This document shows, in pieces, positions 25,027-33,688 of a stretch of DNA of 64,000 nucleotides; the stretch's first letter is position 1, and each line of letters starts with the position of its first letter. The stretch covers positions 62,001-126,000 of the forward strand of contig CALWHT010000038.1 of the NCBI GenBank assembly GCA_944380515.1. The letters are read 5' to 3'. Under the pieces are notes generated by a model, which worked only from the letters and a program-made list of their open reading frames with translations, had not been told where the DNA came from and did no database searches. The translations under genes and the position numbers were made by a program. Source of the DNA: an uncultured Roseburia sp. (GTDB taxonomy: Bacteria; Bacillota; Clostridia; Lachnospirales; Lachnospiraceae).

Positions 25027-25703
25027 ACAGAGAAGAATTTTTAAGACAATTAGAACAGCTTCTTACCGGTATTTCGGAGGAAGAAAAGGCGGACGCACTG
25101 GCCTTTTACAGGAGTTATTTTGAGGACGCCGGAGAGGAGAATGAAGCCTCGGTGATCGCGGAGCTGGAATCGCCGCAGAAGGTAGCCGAGAGCATCCGTA
25201 AAAATCTGGGACTGGATAAAAACGGCAGCTATTACAACACCTATGCCAACCGGGACGCCGAATATTATAAGAATGTAAACCGTACCATCCAGAATCTTTC
25301 GGGGCAGAATAGAGAGCCGAAAAACAACTGGAGTGCACTCACCATTACGGTTCTGGTTCTGACTTCACCGGTGTGGCTGACGCTGCTTTTGGTACTGCTG
25401 TCAGTATTGCTCGCGGTAGTTGCCGTATTATTTGCGGTTGCCATTGCCGCGCTTGCGGTGATGGCGGCTCTGGTAGTGACAGGGTTTGTGCTGATTGGCT
25501 GCGGCTTTGCGAGTATTCCTTCGGGCGGTGCCGCAATCGGGATTGGTTTGATCGGCTCAGGGCTTTTGGTACTGGCGCTCGGCGTTTTGGCGGTACTGTT
25601 GGTGGTGTGGGTTTTCGGCGCATTCCTGCCGTGGGCGTTCCGGGGTATCGCTAAATTGTGCAGAAGGCTTGTAAGGAGAGGAAAGGAGAGTGCGGCGGCA
25701 TGA
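25023..25703 (+). CDS. HAAS-domain (DUF1700-like) membrane protein
   Basis: 226 aa. The N-terminal ~65 residues form the helical HAAS domain (MNREEFLRQLEQLLTGISEE, then ALAFYRSYFEDAGEENEAS and ESPQKVAESI). The C-terminal part holds about four hydrophobic segments (105-215). It is translationally coupled to padR before it and to the DUF4097 gene after it by four-base overlaps. Family members act with PadR regulators in membrane signalling. Confidence 0.9.
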   Translation: MNREEFLRQLEQLLTGISEEEKADALAFYRSYFEDAGEENEASVIAELESPQKVAESIRKNLGLDKNGSYYNTYANRDAEYYKNVNRTIQNLSGQNREPKNNWSALTITVLVLTSPVWLTLLLVLLSVLLAVVAVLFAVAIAALAVMAALVVTGFVLIGCGFASIPSGGAAIGIGLIGSGLLVLALGVLAVLLVVWVFGAFLPWAFRGIAKLCRRLVRRGKESAAA

Positions 25704-26695
25704 AAAAATTTACGAAAATTACGTTGATTGTGGTGGCAGTGATGGCCGGTGTGGGCATTTTGCTCTGCGGCATTGCGTCCATGATGGGAGCGGGCTCCGT
25801 GGTTTCCATCGCGCGCAGCGGAGGGCTTGATTTCGGAAACTGGCACATCGGCGCGACGGGCATTTACTACAGTGCGGATGAGGACGACTGGGTTGATGTT
25901 GGGGATATTGATGTCGGGGATATAAGTGACGAAGATACGGACGGCGTAAAGCCGTCGGATCAGGAGCTGCCAGAAGACTGGGAGGATAATCTGGAAACAG
26001 CGGAGTATGCGGTTTCCTCCGTCCAAAATATCAAATTTGAAATCGACGCCGCCGAAGTCTTGGTTGAGGCGTCGGAGGATGCACAGACACTTGGCGTCCG
26101 TCTGATCCGGGGGCAGGAAAAATATTATGACTGTGCGCTTGAGGGCGATACGCTTACCATCAGCTATCAGTCCAAAGGAAATTATTTCCGGAAAGCGCCG
26201 AAGATTCTTGTGATGCTCCCCGAGGAGGCGGTATTTCACAGCCTGACTGTTGAGATGGGCGCGTCGGCGTTGGAGTTTCAGGTGCCGAAGCTGACGGTAA
26301 GTGAGCTTTCAGTGGATGCGGGAGTCGGGTCGCTTGAGGCAGAACGGTTTGACGTGAGTGAGCGCATGGAAATTAATGTGGGACTCGGATCGGTGGAAAT
26401 CGCCGACGGCACGTACGGTGAAATGAATCTCGACTGCGGCATGGGAAATATTGCCGTCGGAGGAAAGGTCCTGGGGAATGTGACGGGATCGTGCAGTATG
26501 GGAAATCTGGAACTGGATTTTCAGGGAAAGGAAATGGATTACAATTATGACCTCTCGTGCAGTATGGGGAATCTGGAAATCAACGGAAAAAGCTACTCCA
26601 GTATCAACGGCACGAGAGAGGTGCGCAATGAGGGCGCCGTGGGAACGATTACCCTCGATTGCGGTATGGGAAATGTTGAACTCAATATCGAGTAG
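25700..26695 (+). CDS. DUF4097-type beta-helix envelope protein
   Basis: 331-aa protein with one N-terminal membrane anchor (TLIVVAVMAGVGILLCGIA), an acidic linker and a C-terminal right-handed beta-repeat domain. The last ~110 residues show five imperfect repeats built on a Gly-rich turn: LGSVEI, CGMGNIAV, CSMGNLEL, CSMGNLEI, CGMGNVEL. It is the last gene of the PadR operon. Its 3' end overlaps the convergent S-component gene by 14 bases. The adhesin-like repeats probably lie outside the membrane; the exact role is unknown. Confidence 0.88.
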   Translation: MKKFTKITLIVVAVMAGVGILLCGIASMMGAGSVVSIARSGGLDFGNWHIGATGIYYSADEDDWVDVGDIDVGDISDEDTDGVKPSDQELPEDWEDNLETAEYAVSSVQNIKFEIDAAEVLVEASEDAQTLGVRLIRGQEKYYDCALEGDTLTISYQSKGNYFRKAPKILVMLPEEAVFHSLTVEMGASALEFQVPKLTVSELSVDAGVGSLEAERFDVSERMEINVGLGSVEIADGTYGEMNLDCGMGNIAVGGKVLGNVTGSCSMGNLELDFQGKEMDYNYDLSCSMGNLEINGKSYSSINGTREVRNEGAVGTITLDCGMGNVELNIE

Positions 26696-27260
26696 CAGCC
26701 ACCCACTCGCGGATGTCCGGAATCTTTTTGAGGATTGGGAGCAAAAGGAGTCCGATTACGATGCCGGTAACTCCCTGCACCGCGTTAAACGGAATACCGG
26801 CGGCGGAGGAAACAATCCCCGCGGCAAGCGCCGCGCCGGTGAAGGAGCCGCTGCCGAATGCGGCAAGCGCCGCCTCATAGATAAAGTAGCCGAGAATCAT
26901 AAGGATTTCTCCGACAATGCCGCTTAACAGGAAACACAGGGAGCTGCCTTTTTCCGTCCGAAGGCGTTTCATGCGGTGGAATAAAAAGCCTGCGGTGCCC
27001 GCGGTCAACGCTTTGATGATCAGCGTGGCGGGGGCGAAGGAAGCGTACCCGGAAAAGATGTCGGAAAACATAGAGCCGATACCTGCGGCGAGCCCTCCCG
27101 TTAAGGGACCGAGCACTGCGCCGCACAGCAGCACAAAGCCGTCTCCGAGATGGATATATCCAAAGGTCGGAGTCGGAAATTTAATCACCATTGTAGCAAT
27201 GCAGGTCATTGCCGCCATCAGCGCGGCAGTGACCGTTTTTTTCAGATTTGAGCTTTTCAT
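26682..27260 (-). CDS. ECF transporter S component (riboflavin-family type)
   Basis: 192-aa membrane protein with about five to six hydrophobic segments. The family hallmark is in the first third: FPTPTFGYIHLGDGFVLL, followed by GPLTGGLAAGIGSMFSDIFSGYASFAP and TLIIKALTAG. This is the S-component group of energy-coupling-factor vitamin transporters, which use shared EcfA/EcfT proteins encoded elsewhere. The vitamin cannot be told; no riboswitch was recognised in the leader. An extended -10 (TGCTATGAT at 27314-27322, minus strand) may drive it. GGGAGG precedes the ATG. Confidence 0.87.
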   Translation of the reverse strand: MKSSNLKKTVTAALMAAMTCIATMVIKFPTPTFGYIHLGDGFVLLCGAVLGPLTGGLAAGIGSMFSDIFSGYASFAPATLIIKALTAGTAGFLFHRMKRLRTEKGSSLCFLLSGIVGEILMILGYFIYEAALAAFGSGSFTGAALAAGIVSSAAGIPFNAVQGVTGIVIGLLLLPILKKIPDIREWVAATRY

Positions 27261-27391
27261 CGAAAATCCTCCCTCTTAAAGTAATATTATGTGAAATTCT
27301 GTGTGCTTCCAGTATCATAGCACAAAATGGTCTGATATAAATATCCAGTTATAAGATAATAAACCATACCAGTTTTGCAATTTTGTTTCGA

Positions 27392-27420
27392 TTGACATTT
27401 TACGCCGGAATTATTACTAT
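27392..27420 (+). promoter_or_regulatory. Promoter of the capA-like gene
   Basis: TTGACA, 17 bases, TACTAT, 65 bases upstream of the start codon. Confidence 0.72.
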
Positions 27421-27484
27421 TAATTTATTATGAGTCAAAAGCTGCTGTGGGAGTATGGCTGCAGCAGACCGGGAAAGGAAAAGT

Positions 27485-28714
27485 ATGAATAAGACAGTCA
27501 GAATCGTATTATATGTCCTCTCGCTTCTTACGGTTGCCGGAGTGCTCGCGGCGTTTCTTTGGAAGGGAGCAGCCGCGCCGTCGGGAGGAACAGAGGCGGA
27601 GGTCATGGCCAATGCGGATACGGAGCAGCCGGCTGAGTCGGAAGCGCCGACGCAGGATGAAGCGACAGAGACGGAAACCCCGACGGAGGAGGAAGGGGCA
27701 ATACGGCAGGATGAGGCGGCTGAAATCCCGCAGACGGAAGCACCGGCGCAGAGTGAAGTGCCGGAGACGGAGCATACGGGAGATACTACGTTGATTTTTA
27801 CGGGTGACGTTTTGTTTGCCAACGCATTCCTGGCGGCGTACGACGCGGGCGGTATCAGCGCCGTGGTGGCGGATGGTCTGAGGGAACAGCTCATCGAAGC
27901 GGATATTTTGATGGTAAACAACGAGTTTCCCTTCAGCGACCGGGGGACGCCGATGGAGGGAAAACAGTATACATTCCGATGCAGTCCTTCCTATGTAAGC
28001 GCGCTTACGGAGCTTGGCGTGGATATCGTATCGCTTGCGAACAACCATACGCTCGATTACGGCAGGGAAGCGCTGACGGATACTTTTGCAGCGCTTGACG
28101 GCGCCGGCATTTTGTATGGAGGGGCGGGGGAGAGCGCAGAGCGAGCCGAGGAGCTTCAGATTATCGAGGTGAACGGCAAAAAATTCGGATTTCTCGCCGT
28201 CTCCCGTGTGATACCGGATGTGAGCTGGAAGGTGGAGAACGCGGTGCCGGGAATTTTTTCGTGCTATGATGAGACAAGACTTTTGGAGCTGGTGCGGGAA
28301 GCGAAGGAGCAGTGTGATTTTGTGACGGTATTTCCGCATTGGGGAACGGAGTACAGCGAGCAGCCGAATGAGGTTCAGAAGCAGATTGCGGAAAAATGCA
28401 TGGAGGCCGGAGCGGATTTGATTGTCGGCAGCCATACCCACTGTTTGCAGGGCATCGGATATTTTGACGGAAAGCCGGTATTTTACAGCCTTGGGAATTT
28501 TATTTTCGGGCAGAGTATTGAGCGCTCGGCGGCGGTCAGGGTGACGGTGAAGCAGGACGGAAGTACGGAAATTGCATTGATTCCCGTACGCGCGGCGGGG
28601 GGACAGACCAGTGAGCTTGCCGGAGAGGAAGCGGCTGCGGTTTATTCCTATATGGAATCAATCTCTGTCAATGCGGCGGTGGATGAAAACGGTATTGTGA
28701 CGGAGCGCCGGTGA
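27485..28714 (+). CDS. CapA-family metallophosphatase-like protein
   Basis: 409 aa with a single N-terminal membrane anchor (about 6-28) and a ~70-residue Glu/Thr/Pro/Ala-rich linker (about 35-95), then a CapA/PgsA domain. The domain carries the metallophosphoesterase motifs FTGDVLFANAF, NNEFPFSDRG, LANNHTLDYG, FPHWGTEY and GSHTHCLQGI, with a C-terminal YSLGNFIFGQ. The enzyme faces outside. CapA proteins act in poly-gamma-glutamate or cell-surface polymer handling, but no capB/capC partners are here. A CPBP protease gene follows after 22 bases, probably in the same operon. Confidence 0.9.
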   Translation: MNKTVRIVLYVLSLLTVAGVLAAFLWKGAAAPSGGTEAEVMANADTEQPAESEAPTQDEATETETPTEEEGAIRQDEAAEIPQTEAPAQSEVPETEHTGDTTLIFTGDVLFANAFLAAYDAGGISAVVADGLREQLIEADILMVNNEFPFSDRGTPMEGKQYTFRCSPSYVSALTELGVDIVSLANNHTLDYGREALTDTFAALDGAGILYGGAGESAERAEELQIIEVNGKKFGFLAVSRVIPDVSWKVENAVPGIFSCYDETRLLELVREAKEQCDFVTVFPHWGTEYSEQPNEVQKQIAEKCMEAGADLIVGSHTHCLQGIGYFDGKPVFYSLGNFIFGQSIERSAAVRVTVKQDGSTEIALIPVRAAGGQTSELAGEEAAAVYSYMESISVNAAVDENGIVTERR

Positions 28715-28736
28715 GAAAGAAGGAGGGAGCTTACTT

Positions 28737-29846
28737 ATGAAACAGAAGGTGATGAAACTGCCGCAAGCGGTGGTTGTGATAATCGGAGTTTTCATTCTGG
28801 CCGGATTTCTGATCGTGATGAATCTGGTGGGGAGAGTGGCGGCGGAGATCCCGGCGTTCTTAAGCGGATATACGCTGCAATTTATCTCGGAAGTCGGAGC
28901 GGCGGTTTATTCGCTGCTGCTGTTGGCTGCATTCGGGTATCTTAGAGTGTTAAAGGAAAAGGGAGAGGGCTTTGTAAAGGGCTTTTATTCCGGAGGCTTT
29001 ATGACGGGCTATTGCGTGATCATGGTAATTGCGCAGCTGATCGTGCAGCAGACCGTGCCGGATAATACGCTTGTTTCCCCGGGACAGATTGTCATTTTTA
29101 CGCTGACTGTCTTTCTCGTGGGCTTTAATGAGGAGATCCTGGTGCGCGGCATCATATTAAACCTGTTTCTGGATCGCTTTGCCAACACCCGCAGGGGTAT
29201 GCTGTCCGCTATCGTGCTTTCCAGCCTTATTTTTGGCTGTGCGCATCTGCCGAATGTCCTCTCCGGCGTTCCGCTTGGCAGCGCACTTATCCAGTCCGTG
29301 CAGGCAACGCTGCTCGGTGTTATTTTCGCAGCGGCCTATCTGCGCAGCGGTAATCTCTGGATTACGATTATCCTTCATGCCGTAACGGATTTTGCGGGCC
29401 TGATGGCGAGCGGACTGTATGGAAACGGAACCATGGTGGACGGAATCGGCAGCCTGTCCGTCATCAATCTGGTGGTTACAGTGCCGTTATTCCTGATTCC
29501 CTGTATCGTGCTGCTGCGGCCGGGGAAGCTGGACGGCATCATCGCCGCGAGGGGAGGCAATCCCCTCCCGCCGACGGCGGAGGACGCGGAGTCCATGGCG
29601 GTGACATCCCTGATTCTCGGAGTCTTCGGCATATTTATGAGCTTTGCCGGATATGGCGCTGGCTTTGCCGTTGTTGGACTGCTCGGAGCCGTTTCATCGA
29701 AAAAAATCAAACCGCATCAGAGCGGAATCGCTACGGCAGGACTTGTGACCTCCATTGTCGGGCTTGTCATCGCGTTGGCGGTGGTGGTTCTGATGCTGCT
29801 TGTCCTCCCGCTGCTTGGAATGGACGACCTGATGTCGATTTTATAG
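28737..29846 (+). CDS. CPBP intramembrane metalloprotease with C-terminal DUF4190-like domain
   Basis: 369-aa multi-pass membrane protein. The CPBP (Rce1-like) motifs are present: NEEILVRG (Glu132-Glu133, Arg137), FGCAHLPN (His ~170) and IILHAVTDF (His ~222). After about residue 285 a separate two-helix module appears (SMAVTSLILGVFGIFMSFAG, then SGIATAGLVTSIVGLVIAL), resembling DUF4190. The fusion is longer than the usual ~250-aa protease. AAGGAGGGAG precedes the ATG. It shares an operon with the CapA-like gene. The substrate is unknown. Confidence 0.88.
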   Translation: MKQKVMKLPQAVVVIIGVFILAGFLIVMNLVGRVAAEIPAFLSGYTLQFISEVGAAVYSLLLLAAFGYLRVLKEKGEGFVKGFYSGGFMTGYCVIMVIAQLIVQQTVPDNTLVSPGQIVIFTLTVFLVGFNEEILVRGIILNLFLDRFANTRRGMLSAIVLSSLIFGCAHLPNVLSGVPLGSALIQSVQATLLGVIFAAAYLRSGNLWITIILHAVTDFAGLMASGLYGNGTMVDGIGSLSVINLVVTVPLFLIPCIVLLRPGKLDGIIAARGGNPLPPTAEDAESMAVTSLILGVFGIFMSFAGYGAGFAVVGLLGAVSSKKIKPHQSGIATAGLVTSIVGLVIALAVVVLMLLVLPLLGMDDLMSIL

Positions 29847-29888
29847 AAAAACCGATAAAGAGGGATATCAAAAAGCTGCCGTCCGAAA

Positions 29889-30806
29889 TCAGTCGGAGCT
29901 CTTTGCGGGGGAGCCGTCCCGGTGCCGTTTGCGGAACTGGTGCGGCGAGACCCCGTTTTTTTCTTTAAAGGCGCGGATGAGGTGGCTACAGTCGGAATAT
30001 CCCGTTTCCTGGCTGATGTAGTTTAAGTCGAAATTGGTAAACAGCAGCATGTCCTCCACCTTGCAGAGCCGGATAAATTCGATATATTTTTTGCAGGACA
30101 GGCCGTAAATCTGACGGAAATTTTTGGCAAAGCAGGAATAGCTCATATGGCAGAGCGCGGCAATGTCCTCAATGCGTATATGCTCGCAGGCATGGCGGTC
30201 GATATATTCCGTAATGGTGTAGATGGTGTTTTCCTGGGAGAGCGGGGTAAAAAAGCGGTCGGTATCAAAGCCGTTTTGCCGCCAGATGCGCAGAAGCCAG
30301 GTCAAAAGCTCCCTGATTTTCGATTGCAGCATTATCTGATAGCCGTACTGCATTTCTTCCATCTCGAGGACGCAGTCGCAAAGCAGCGGCAGCACCGGGA
30401 TATCTTTAAGTGTTTCCTGCGAAAAACAGATATCGGCATGCTCGCTGTGCACCGCGTTTTTAAACAGTGCGCTGTAATTCCAGCTTCCGCCAAAGCCCGT
30501 GCCCGAGGAATCAAGCTGTCCCAGATCAAATTTTACGACATAATATTGCAGGGGGATATCGGAGGCCATGTAGACGGCGTGCACCACGGAGGGAAGAGAA
30601 AGAATCAGGTCTCCCGCACCTACGATATAGCTCTCTTCATTTTGGTAGACCAGGGCGGTTCCCTGGGTCACATACAGGATTTCCATGAAATAGTGCCAGT
30701 GGGGGCGCACCGGAACCCATTCTTTTGAGGCGTCCCAGTAAAAACATTCATAGGGATGGTTCAGTTTATCGTTGTATTCAAATAATGCTCTCAAATCATT
30801 CTCCAT
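29889..30806 (-). CDS. AraC-family regulator (mannan locus, 5' side)
   Basis: 305-aa protein with an N-terminal cupin sensor (RPHWHYFMEILYVTQGTALV) and a C-terminal double helix-turn-helix (IEDIAALCHMSYSCFAKNFR and YISQETGYSDCSHLIRAFKE). It is divergent from the GH113 gene with a 126-bp shared intergenic region, so it probably controls that promoter and its own. Stop codons on the two strands near 29846-29889 leave a short convergent gap with no clear terminator. Confidence 0.92.
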   Translation of the reverse strand: MENDLRALFEYNDKLNHPYECFYWDASKEWVPVRPHWHYFMEILYVTQGTALVYQNEESYIVGAGDLILSLPSVVHAVYMASDIPLQYYVVKFDLGQLDSSGTGFGGSWNYSALFKNAVHSEHADICFSQETLKDIPVLPLLCDCVLEMEEMQYGYQIMLQSKIRELLTWLLRIWRQNGFDTDRFFTPLSQENTIYTITEYIDRHACEHIRIEDIAALCHMSYSCFAKNFRQIYGLSCKKYIEFIRLCKVEDMLLFTNFDLNYISQETGYSDCSHLIRAFKEKNGVSPHQFRKRHRDGSPAKSSD

Positions 30807-30845
30807 TCTTTTTCCGATAGATTTTTACAATTTTGAACTCGAAAA

Positions 30846-30878
30846 ATTATAGCAGAAATCACTCCGGAATGCTATAGT
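30846..30878. promoter_or_regulatory. Divergent extended -10 promoters (araC-type gene / GH113)
   Basis: TGCTATAGT on the plus strand (30870-30878) and TGCTATAAT on the minus strand (30846-30854) are two extended -10 boxes in the shared intergenic region. Neither has a good -35, as expected for activator-dependent promoters. Confidence 0.5.
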
Positions 30879-30932
30879 CGCGGTAGAAAAAAGAAATTTC
30901 TGTTTATTATCATAAAGGAGGAAAGGACTGCG

Positions 30933-31871
30933 ATGAAATACATTTGCGGAATGACGTTTGCGTCGTTTGCGTGTGCCGGGGAGCTTGGCAAAAAGCAGTC
31001 GAAGGAAAGCCTTCGCCTGATGAAGGAGAGAACAGGGGCCAATTTTGTCATCTTTGCGCCGGGCGGTCTTCAGGAGACGCCGCAATCGGAGAAAATCTGC
31101 TATGATTCCAAGGCGACGATGGAGGATGCGGAGCTGATTGAAATGATAGCGTACGCAAAGGAGCTCGGGCTTCGTGTGGCGTTAAAGCCGACGGTCAACT
31201 GCAAAAACGGGACCTGGCGCGCCCACATCAATTTTTTTGACGAGGACGTACCCTGTGAGCCGAAATGGGGAAACTGGTTTTCGGCCTATACGGATTTCCA
31301 GCTTCATTATGCGGCGATTGCCGAAGAGCACGGATGTGAAATGTTTATCGCCGGCTGCGAGATGGTGATGAGTGAGCGCAGGGAGGCGGAGTGGAGGAAG
31401 CTGATCGCGGATATCCGGCAGGTTTACCATGGACTCGTTTCCTACAATACCGATAAATATCAGGAGCACCACGTGAAGTGGTGGGACTGTGTGGATGTGA
31501 TTTCCTCCAGCGGCTATTATCCCATCGGAGACTGGGAAAACCAGCTCGACCGGATTGAGCATGTGGTACGGCAGTTTGGGAAGCCGTTCTTTTTTGCCGA
31601 GGCGGGCTGTATGTCCGTAGAGGGTTCCGCCCGGGTTCCGAACGACTGGTGCGTGACGGGGGAACCCGACGAGGAAGGGCAGGCGGCCTGGTACCGTGAT
31701 ATGCTTACCGCGTGTGAAAAGCGTGACTGGGTGGGCGGTATGGCTTTCTGGTCCTGGGGGGCGAAGCTCTACCCGGAAAAGAGTGCCGCCGGGCGTATGG
31801 ATTACGAAATTTATGCAAAACCGGCGGAGAAAGAAGTGAGGGAGTACTTTTTGAAGCACGCCGCAAAATAA
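30933..31871 (+). CDS. GH113 beta-mannosidase/mannanase-like hydrolase
   Basis: 312-aa cytoplasmic TIM-barrel enzyme. The order of motifs fits GH113: CGMTFASFACAGE, acid/base Glu ~143 in FIAGCEMVMSE, SSSGYYPIGDW, nucleophile Glu ~223 in FFFAEAGCMS and FWSWGAKLY near the end. There is no signal peptide. Family members hydrolyse mannooligosaccharides; the Roseburia enzyme in the equivalent locus acts as an exo-oligomannosidase from the reducing end. GGAGGAAAGG precedes the ATG. It is the first gene of the mannan locus on the plus strand. Confidence 0.87.
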   Translation: MKYICGMTFASFACAGELGKKQSKESLRLMKERTGANFVIFAPGGLQETPQSEKICYDSKATMEDAELIEMIAYAKELGLRVALKPTVNCKNGTWRAHINFFDEDVPCEPKWGNWFSAYTDFQLHYAAIAEEHGCEMFIAGCEMVMSERREAEWRKLIADIRQVYHGLVSYNTDKYQEHHVKWWDCVDVISSSGYYPIGDWENQLDRIEHVVRQFGKPFFFAEAGCMSVEGSARVPNDWCVTGEPDEEGQAAWYRDMLTACEKRDWVGGMAFWSWGAKLYPEKSAAGRMDYEIYAKPAEKEVREYFLKHAAK

Positions 31872-31882
31872 GTTAAAATTAG

Positions 31883-31911
31883 TTTACAAAGAGTTAAAAA
31901 AAGACTATAAT
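31883..31911 (+). promoter_or_regulatory. Promoter of the phosphohexomutase-GH36-lacI operon
   Basis: TTTACA, 17 bases, TATAAT, about 45 bases before the start codon. Confidence 0.8.
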
Positions 31912-31956
31912 TTTTGGTATCAGGATTGATTTCCGAAAAAGCAGAAAAGGAGAAAA

Positions 31957-33678
31957 ATGATGAGCGATTACATGGAGGTCTACAGGCAGTGGTGCACGGA
32001 TTCCTATTTTGATGCGGATACAAAGGCGGAATTAGAGGCAATTAAGGATAACAGGGCGGAGATAGAGGATCGTTTTTACCGGCAGCTTGAATTCGGTACC
32101 GGAGGTCTGCGCGGAGTCATCGGAGCCGGAACCAACCGCATGAATATTTATACGGTGCGCCAGGCAACCCAGGGGCTTGCCAACTATATTATTTCCCAGG
32201 GAGGACAGGAAAAAGGCGTTGCGATTGCCCATGACTCCCGGAACATGTCGGAGGAATTTACGCAGGAGGCAGCGCTCTGCTTAAACGCAAACGGCATCAA
32301 AACCTATGTGTTTGACAGCCTTCGCCCGACGCCGGAGCTTTCCTTTGCGGTGCGTGAGCTTGGCTGTATTTCCGGTATTGTGATTACCGCAAGCCACAAC
32401 CCGAGAGAATATAACGGCTATAAGGTATATTGGGAGGACGGCGCGCAGATTACGCCGCCGCACGATAAAAATATTCTTGCCGAGGTGGCGAAGGTGACAT
32501 CGTTTGACCAGGTGCGGACCATGGCAAAGGAGGACGCCGTAAAGGCGGGGCTTTACTGTGTGATCGGAGCCGAGCTGGACGACCGTTATATGGAGGAATT
32601 GAAAAAGCAGTCCATTCATCCCGAAATTATCAAAGAGATGGCAAAGGATATCAAAATCGTATATACACCGCTTCACGGAACCGGAAATGTGCCGGTGCGC
32701 CGTGTGTTAAAGGAGCTTGGATTTGAGCATGTCTATGTGGTGAAGGAGCAGGAGCTGCCGGACGGCAATTTCCCGACCGTGGCATACCCGAATCCGGAAT
32801 CTCCGAAAGCGTTTGAACTTGCATTAAATCTTGCAAAAGAAGTTGATGCTGACATAGTTCTTGCAACTGACCCGGATGCGGACCGTCTCGGTGTTTACTG
32901 TAAGGACACGAAAACCGGGGAATACGTGAGCTTCACCGGAAATATGTCCGGCATGCTGATTGCGGAATATATCCTTCGGGAGAGAACTGAAATGGGTACA
33001 ATGCCCGAAAATCCGGCGCTGGTGGAGACGATTGTCACAACCGATATGGCAAAGGCAATCGCGGAGGCGTACGGCGTTAAGCTGATTGAGGTGCTCACCG
33101 GCTTTAAGTACATCGGGGAACAGATTAAGTTCTTCGAGCAGCAGCACACGTACAGCTATGTGTTCGGGCTGGAGGAAAGCTATGGCTGTCTGGCCGGCAC
33201 CTATGCGAGGGACAAGGACGCCTGCGTCGCGGTGATGATGCTCTGCGAGGTGGCTTCCTGGTGTAAAAAGCACGGCATGACGCTCTGGGATGAGATGCTC
33301 GCGATGTATGAAAAATACGGCTATTATATAGAAGGACTTGAGACAAAGACCTTAAAGGGCATCGACGGCGCGGCGCAGATTCAGGAGCTGATGAGCAATT
33401 CGAGAAACAATCCGCCGAAGAGCTTGGGCGGCTTTGAGGTGCTTGCAGTGCGTGACTATAAAGAAGATACCAGAAAGGATATGATGACGGGAGAGGTTAC
33501 AAAGACGGGACTTCCGCAGTCGAACGTTTTGTATTATGAGCTTTCCGACAACGCATGGTGCTGCGTGCGTCCTTCCGGTACGGAGCCTAAGATTAAATAT
33601 TATTTCGGCGTAAAGGGAGCTTCCCTGCAGGACGCAAAGGAGAAGCTTGCTGTTTTAAAGGATGACCTGTTAAAATAG
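31957..33678 (+). CDS. Phosphohexomutase (phosphomanno/phosphoglucomutase)
   Basis: 573-aa alpha-D-phosphohexomutase of the large PGM2-like group. It has the catalytic serine loop GIVITASHNPREYNGYK, metal loop LATDPDADRLGVY, sugar-specificity loop FGLEESYGCLAG and phosphate-binding RPSGTEPKIKYY. In this locus its task is to turn mannose-1-phosphate, the product of the two GH130 phosphorylases, into mannose-6-phosphate for the ManA domain at 50698. It could also serve glucose-1-phosphate from galT. AAGGAG precedes two successive ATG codons (31957 and 31960). The GH36 gene starts 10 bases after its stop. Confidence 0.93.
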   Translation: MMSDYMEVYRQWCTDSYFDADTKAELEAIKDNRAEIEDRFYRQLEFGTGGLRGVIGAGTNRMNIYTVRQATQGLANYIISQGGQEKGVAIAHDSRNMSEEFTQEAALCLNANGIKTYVFDSLRPTPELSFAVRELGCISGIVITASHNPREYNGYKVYWEDGAQITPPHDKNILAEVAKVTSFDQVRTMAKEDAVKAGLYCVIGAELDDRYMEELKKQSIHPEIIKEMAKDIKIVYTPLHGTGNVPVRRVLKELGFEHVYVVKEQELPDGNFPTVAYPNPESPKAFELALNLAKEVDADIVLATDPDADRLGVYCKDTKTGEYVSFTGNMSGMLIAEYILRERTEMGTMPENPALVETIVTTDMAKAIAEAYGVKLIEVLTGFKYIGEQIKFFEQQHTYSYVFGLEESYGCLAGTYARDKDACVAVMMLCEVASWCKKHGMTLWDEMLAMYEKYGYYIEGLETKTLKGIDGAAQIQELMSNSRNNPPKSLGGFEVLAVRDYKEDTRKDMMTGEVTKTGLPQSNVLYYELSDNAWCCVRPSGTEPKIKYYFGVKGASLQDAKEKLAVLKDDLLK

Positions 33679-33688
33679 GGAGGGACAG

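Noticed and set aside
25700..26695. Repeat region in the DUF4097 gene as a possible DNA repeat
   Set aside because: The repeats are at protein level (CxMGNxEx) with diverged bases; they belong to the beta-helix fold.
27261..27391. Possible riboswitch before the ECF S component
   Set aside because: No conserved riboswitch core or stable multi-stem structure could be recognised in the ~130-base leader.
27509..28441. 310-aa minus-strand frame opposite the capA-like gene
   Set aside because: Arg/His-rich composition is typical of a shadow of a GC-biased coding strand; the opposite frame has clear CapA motifs.
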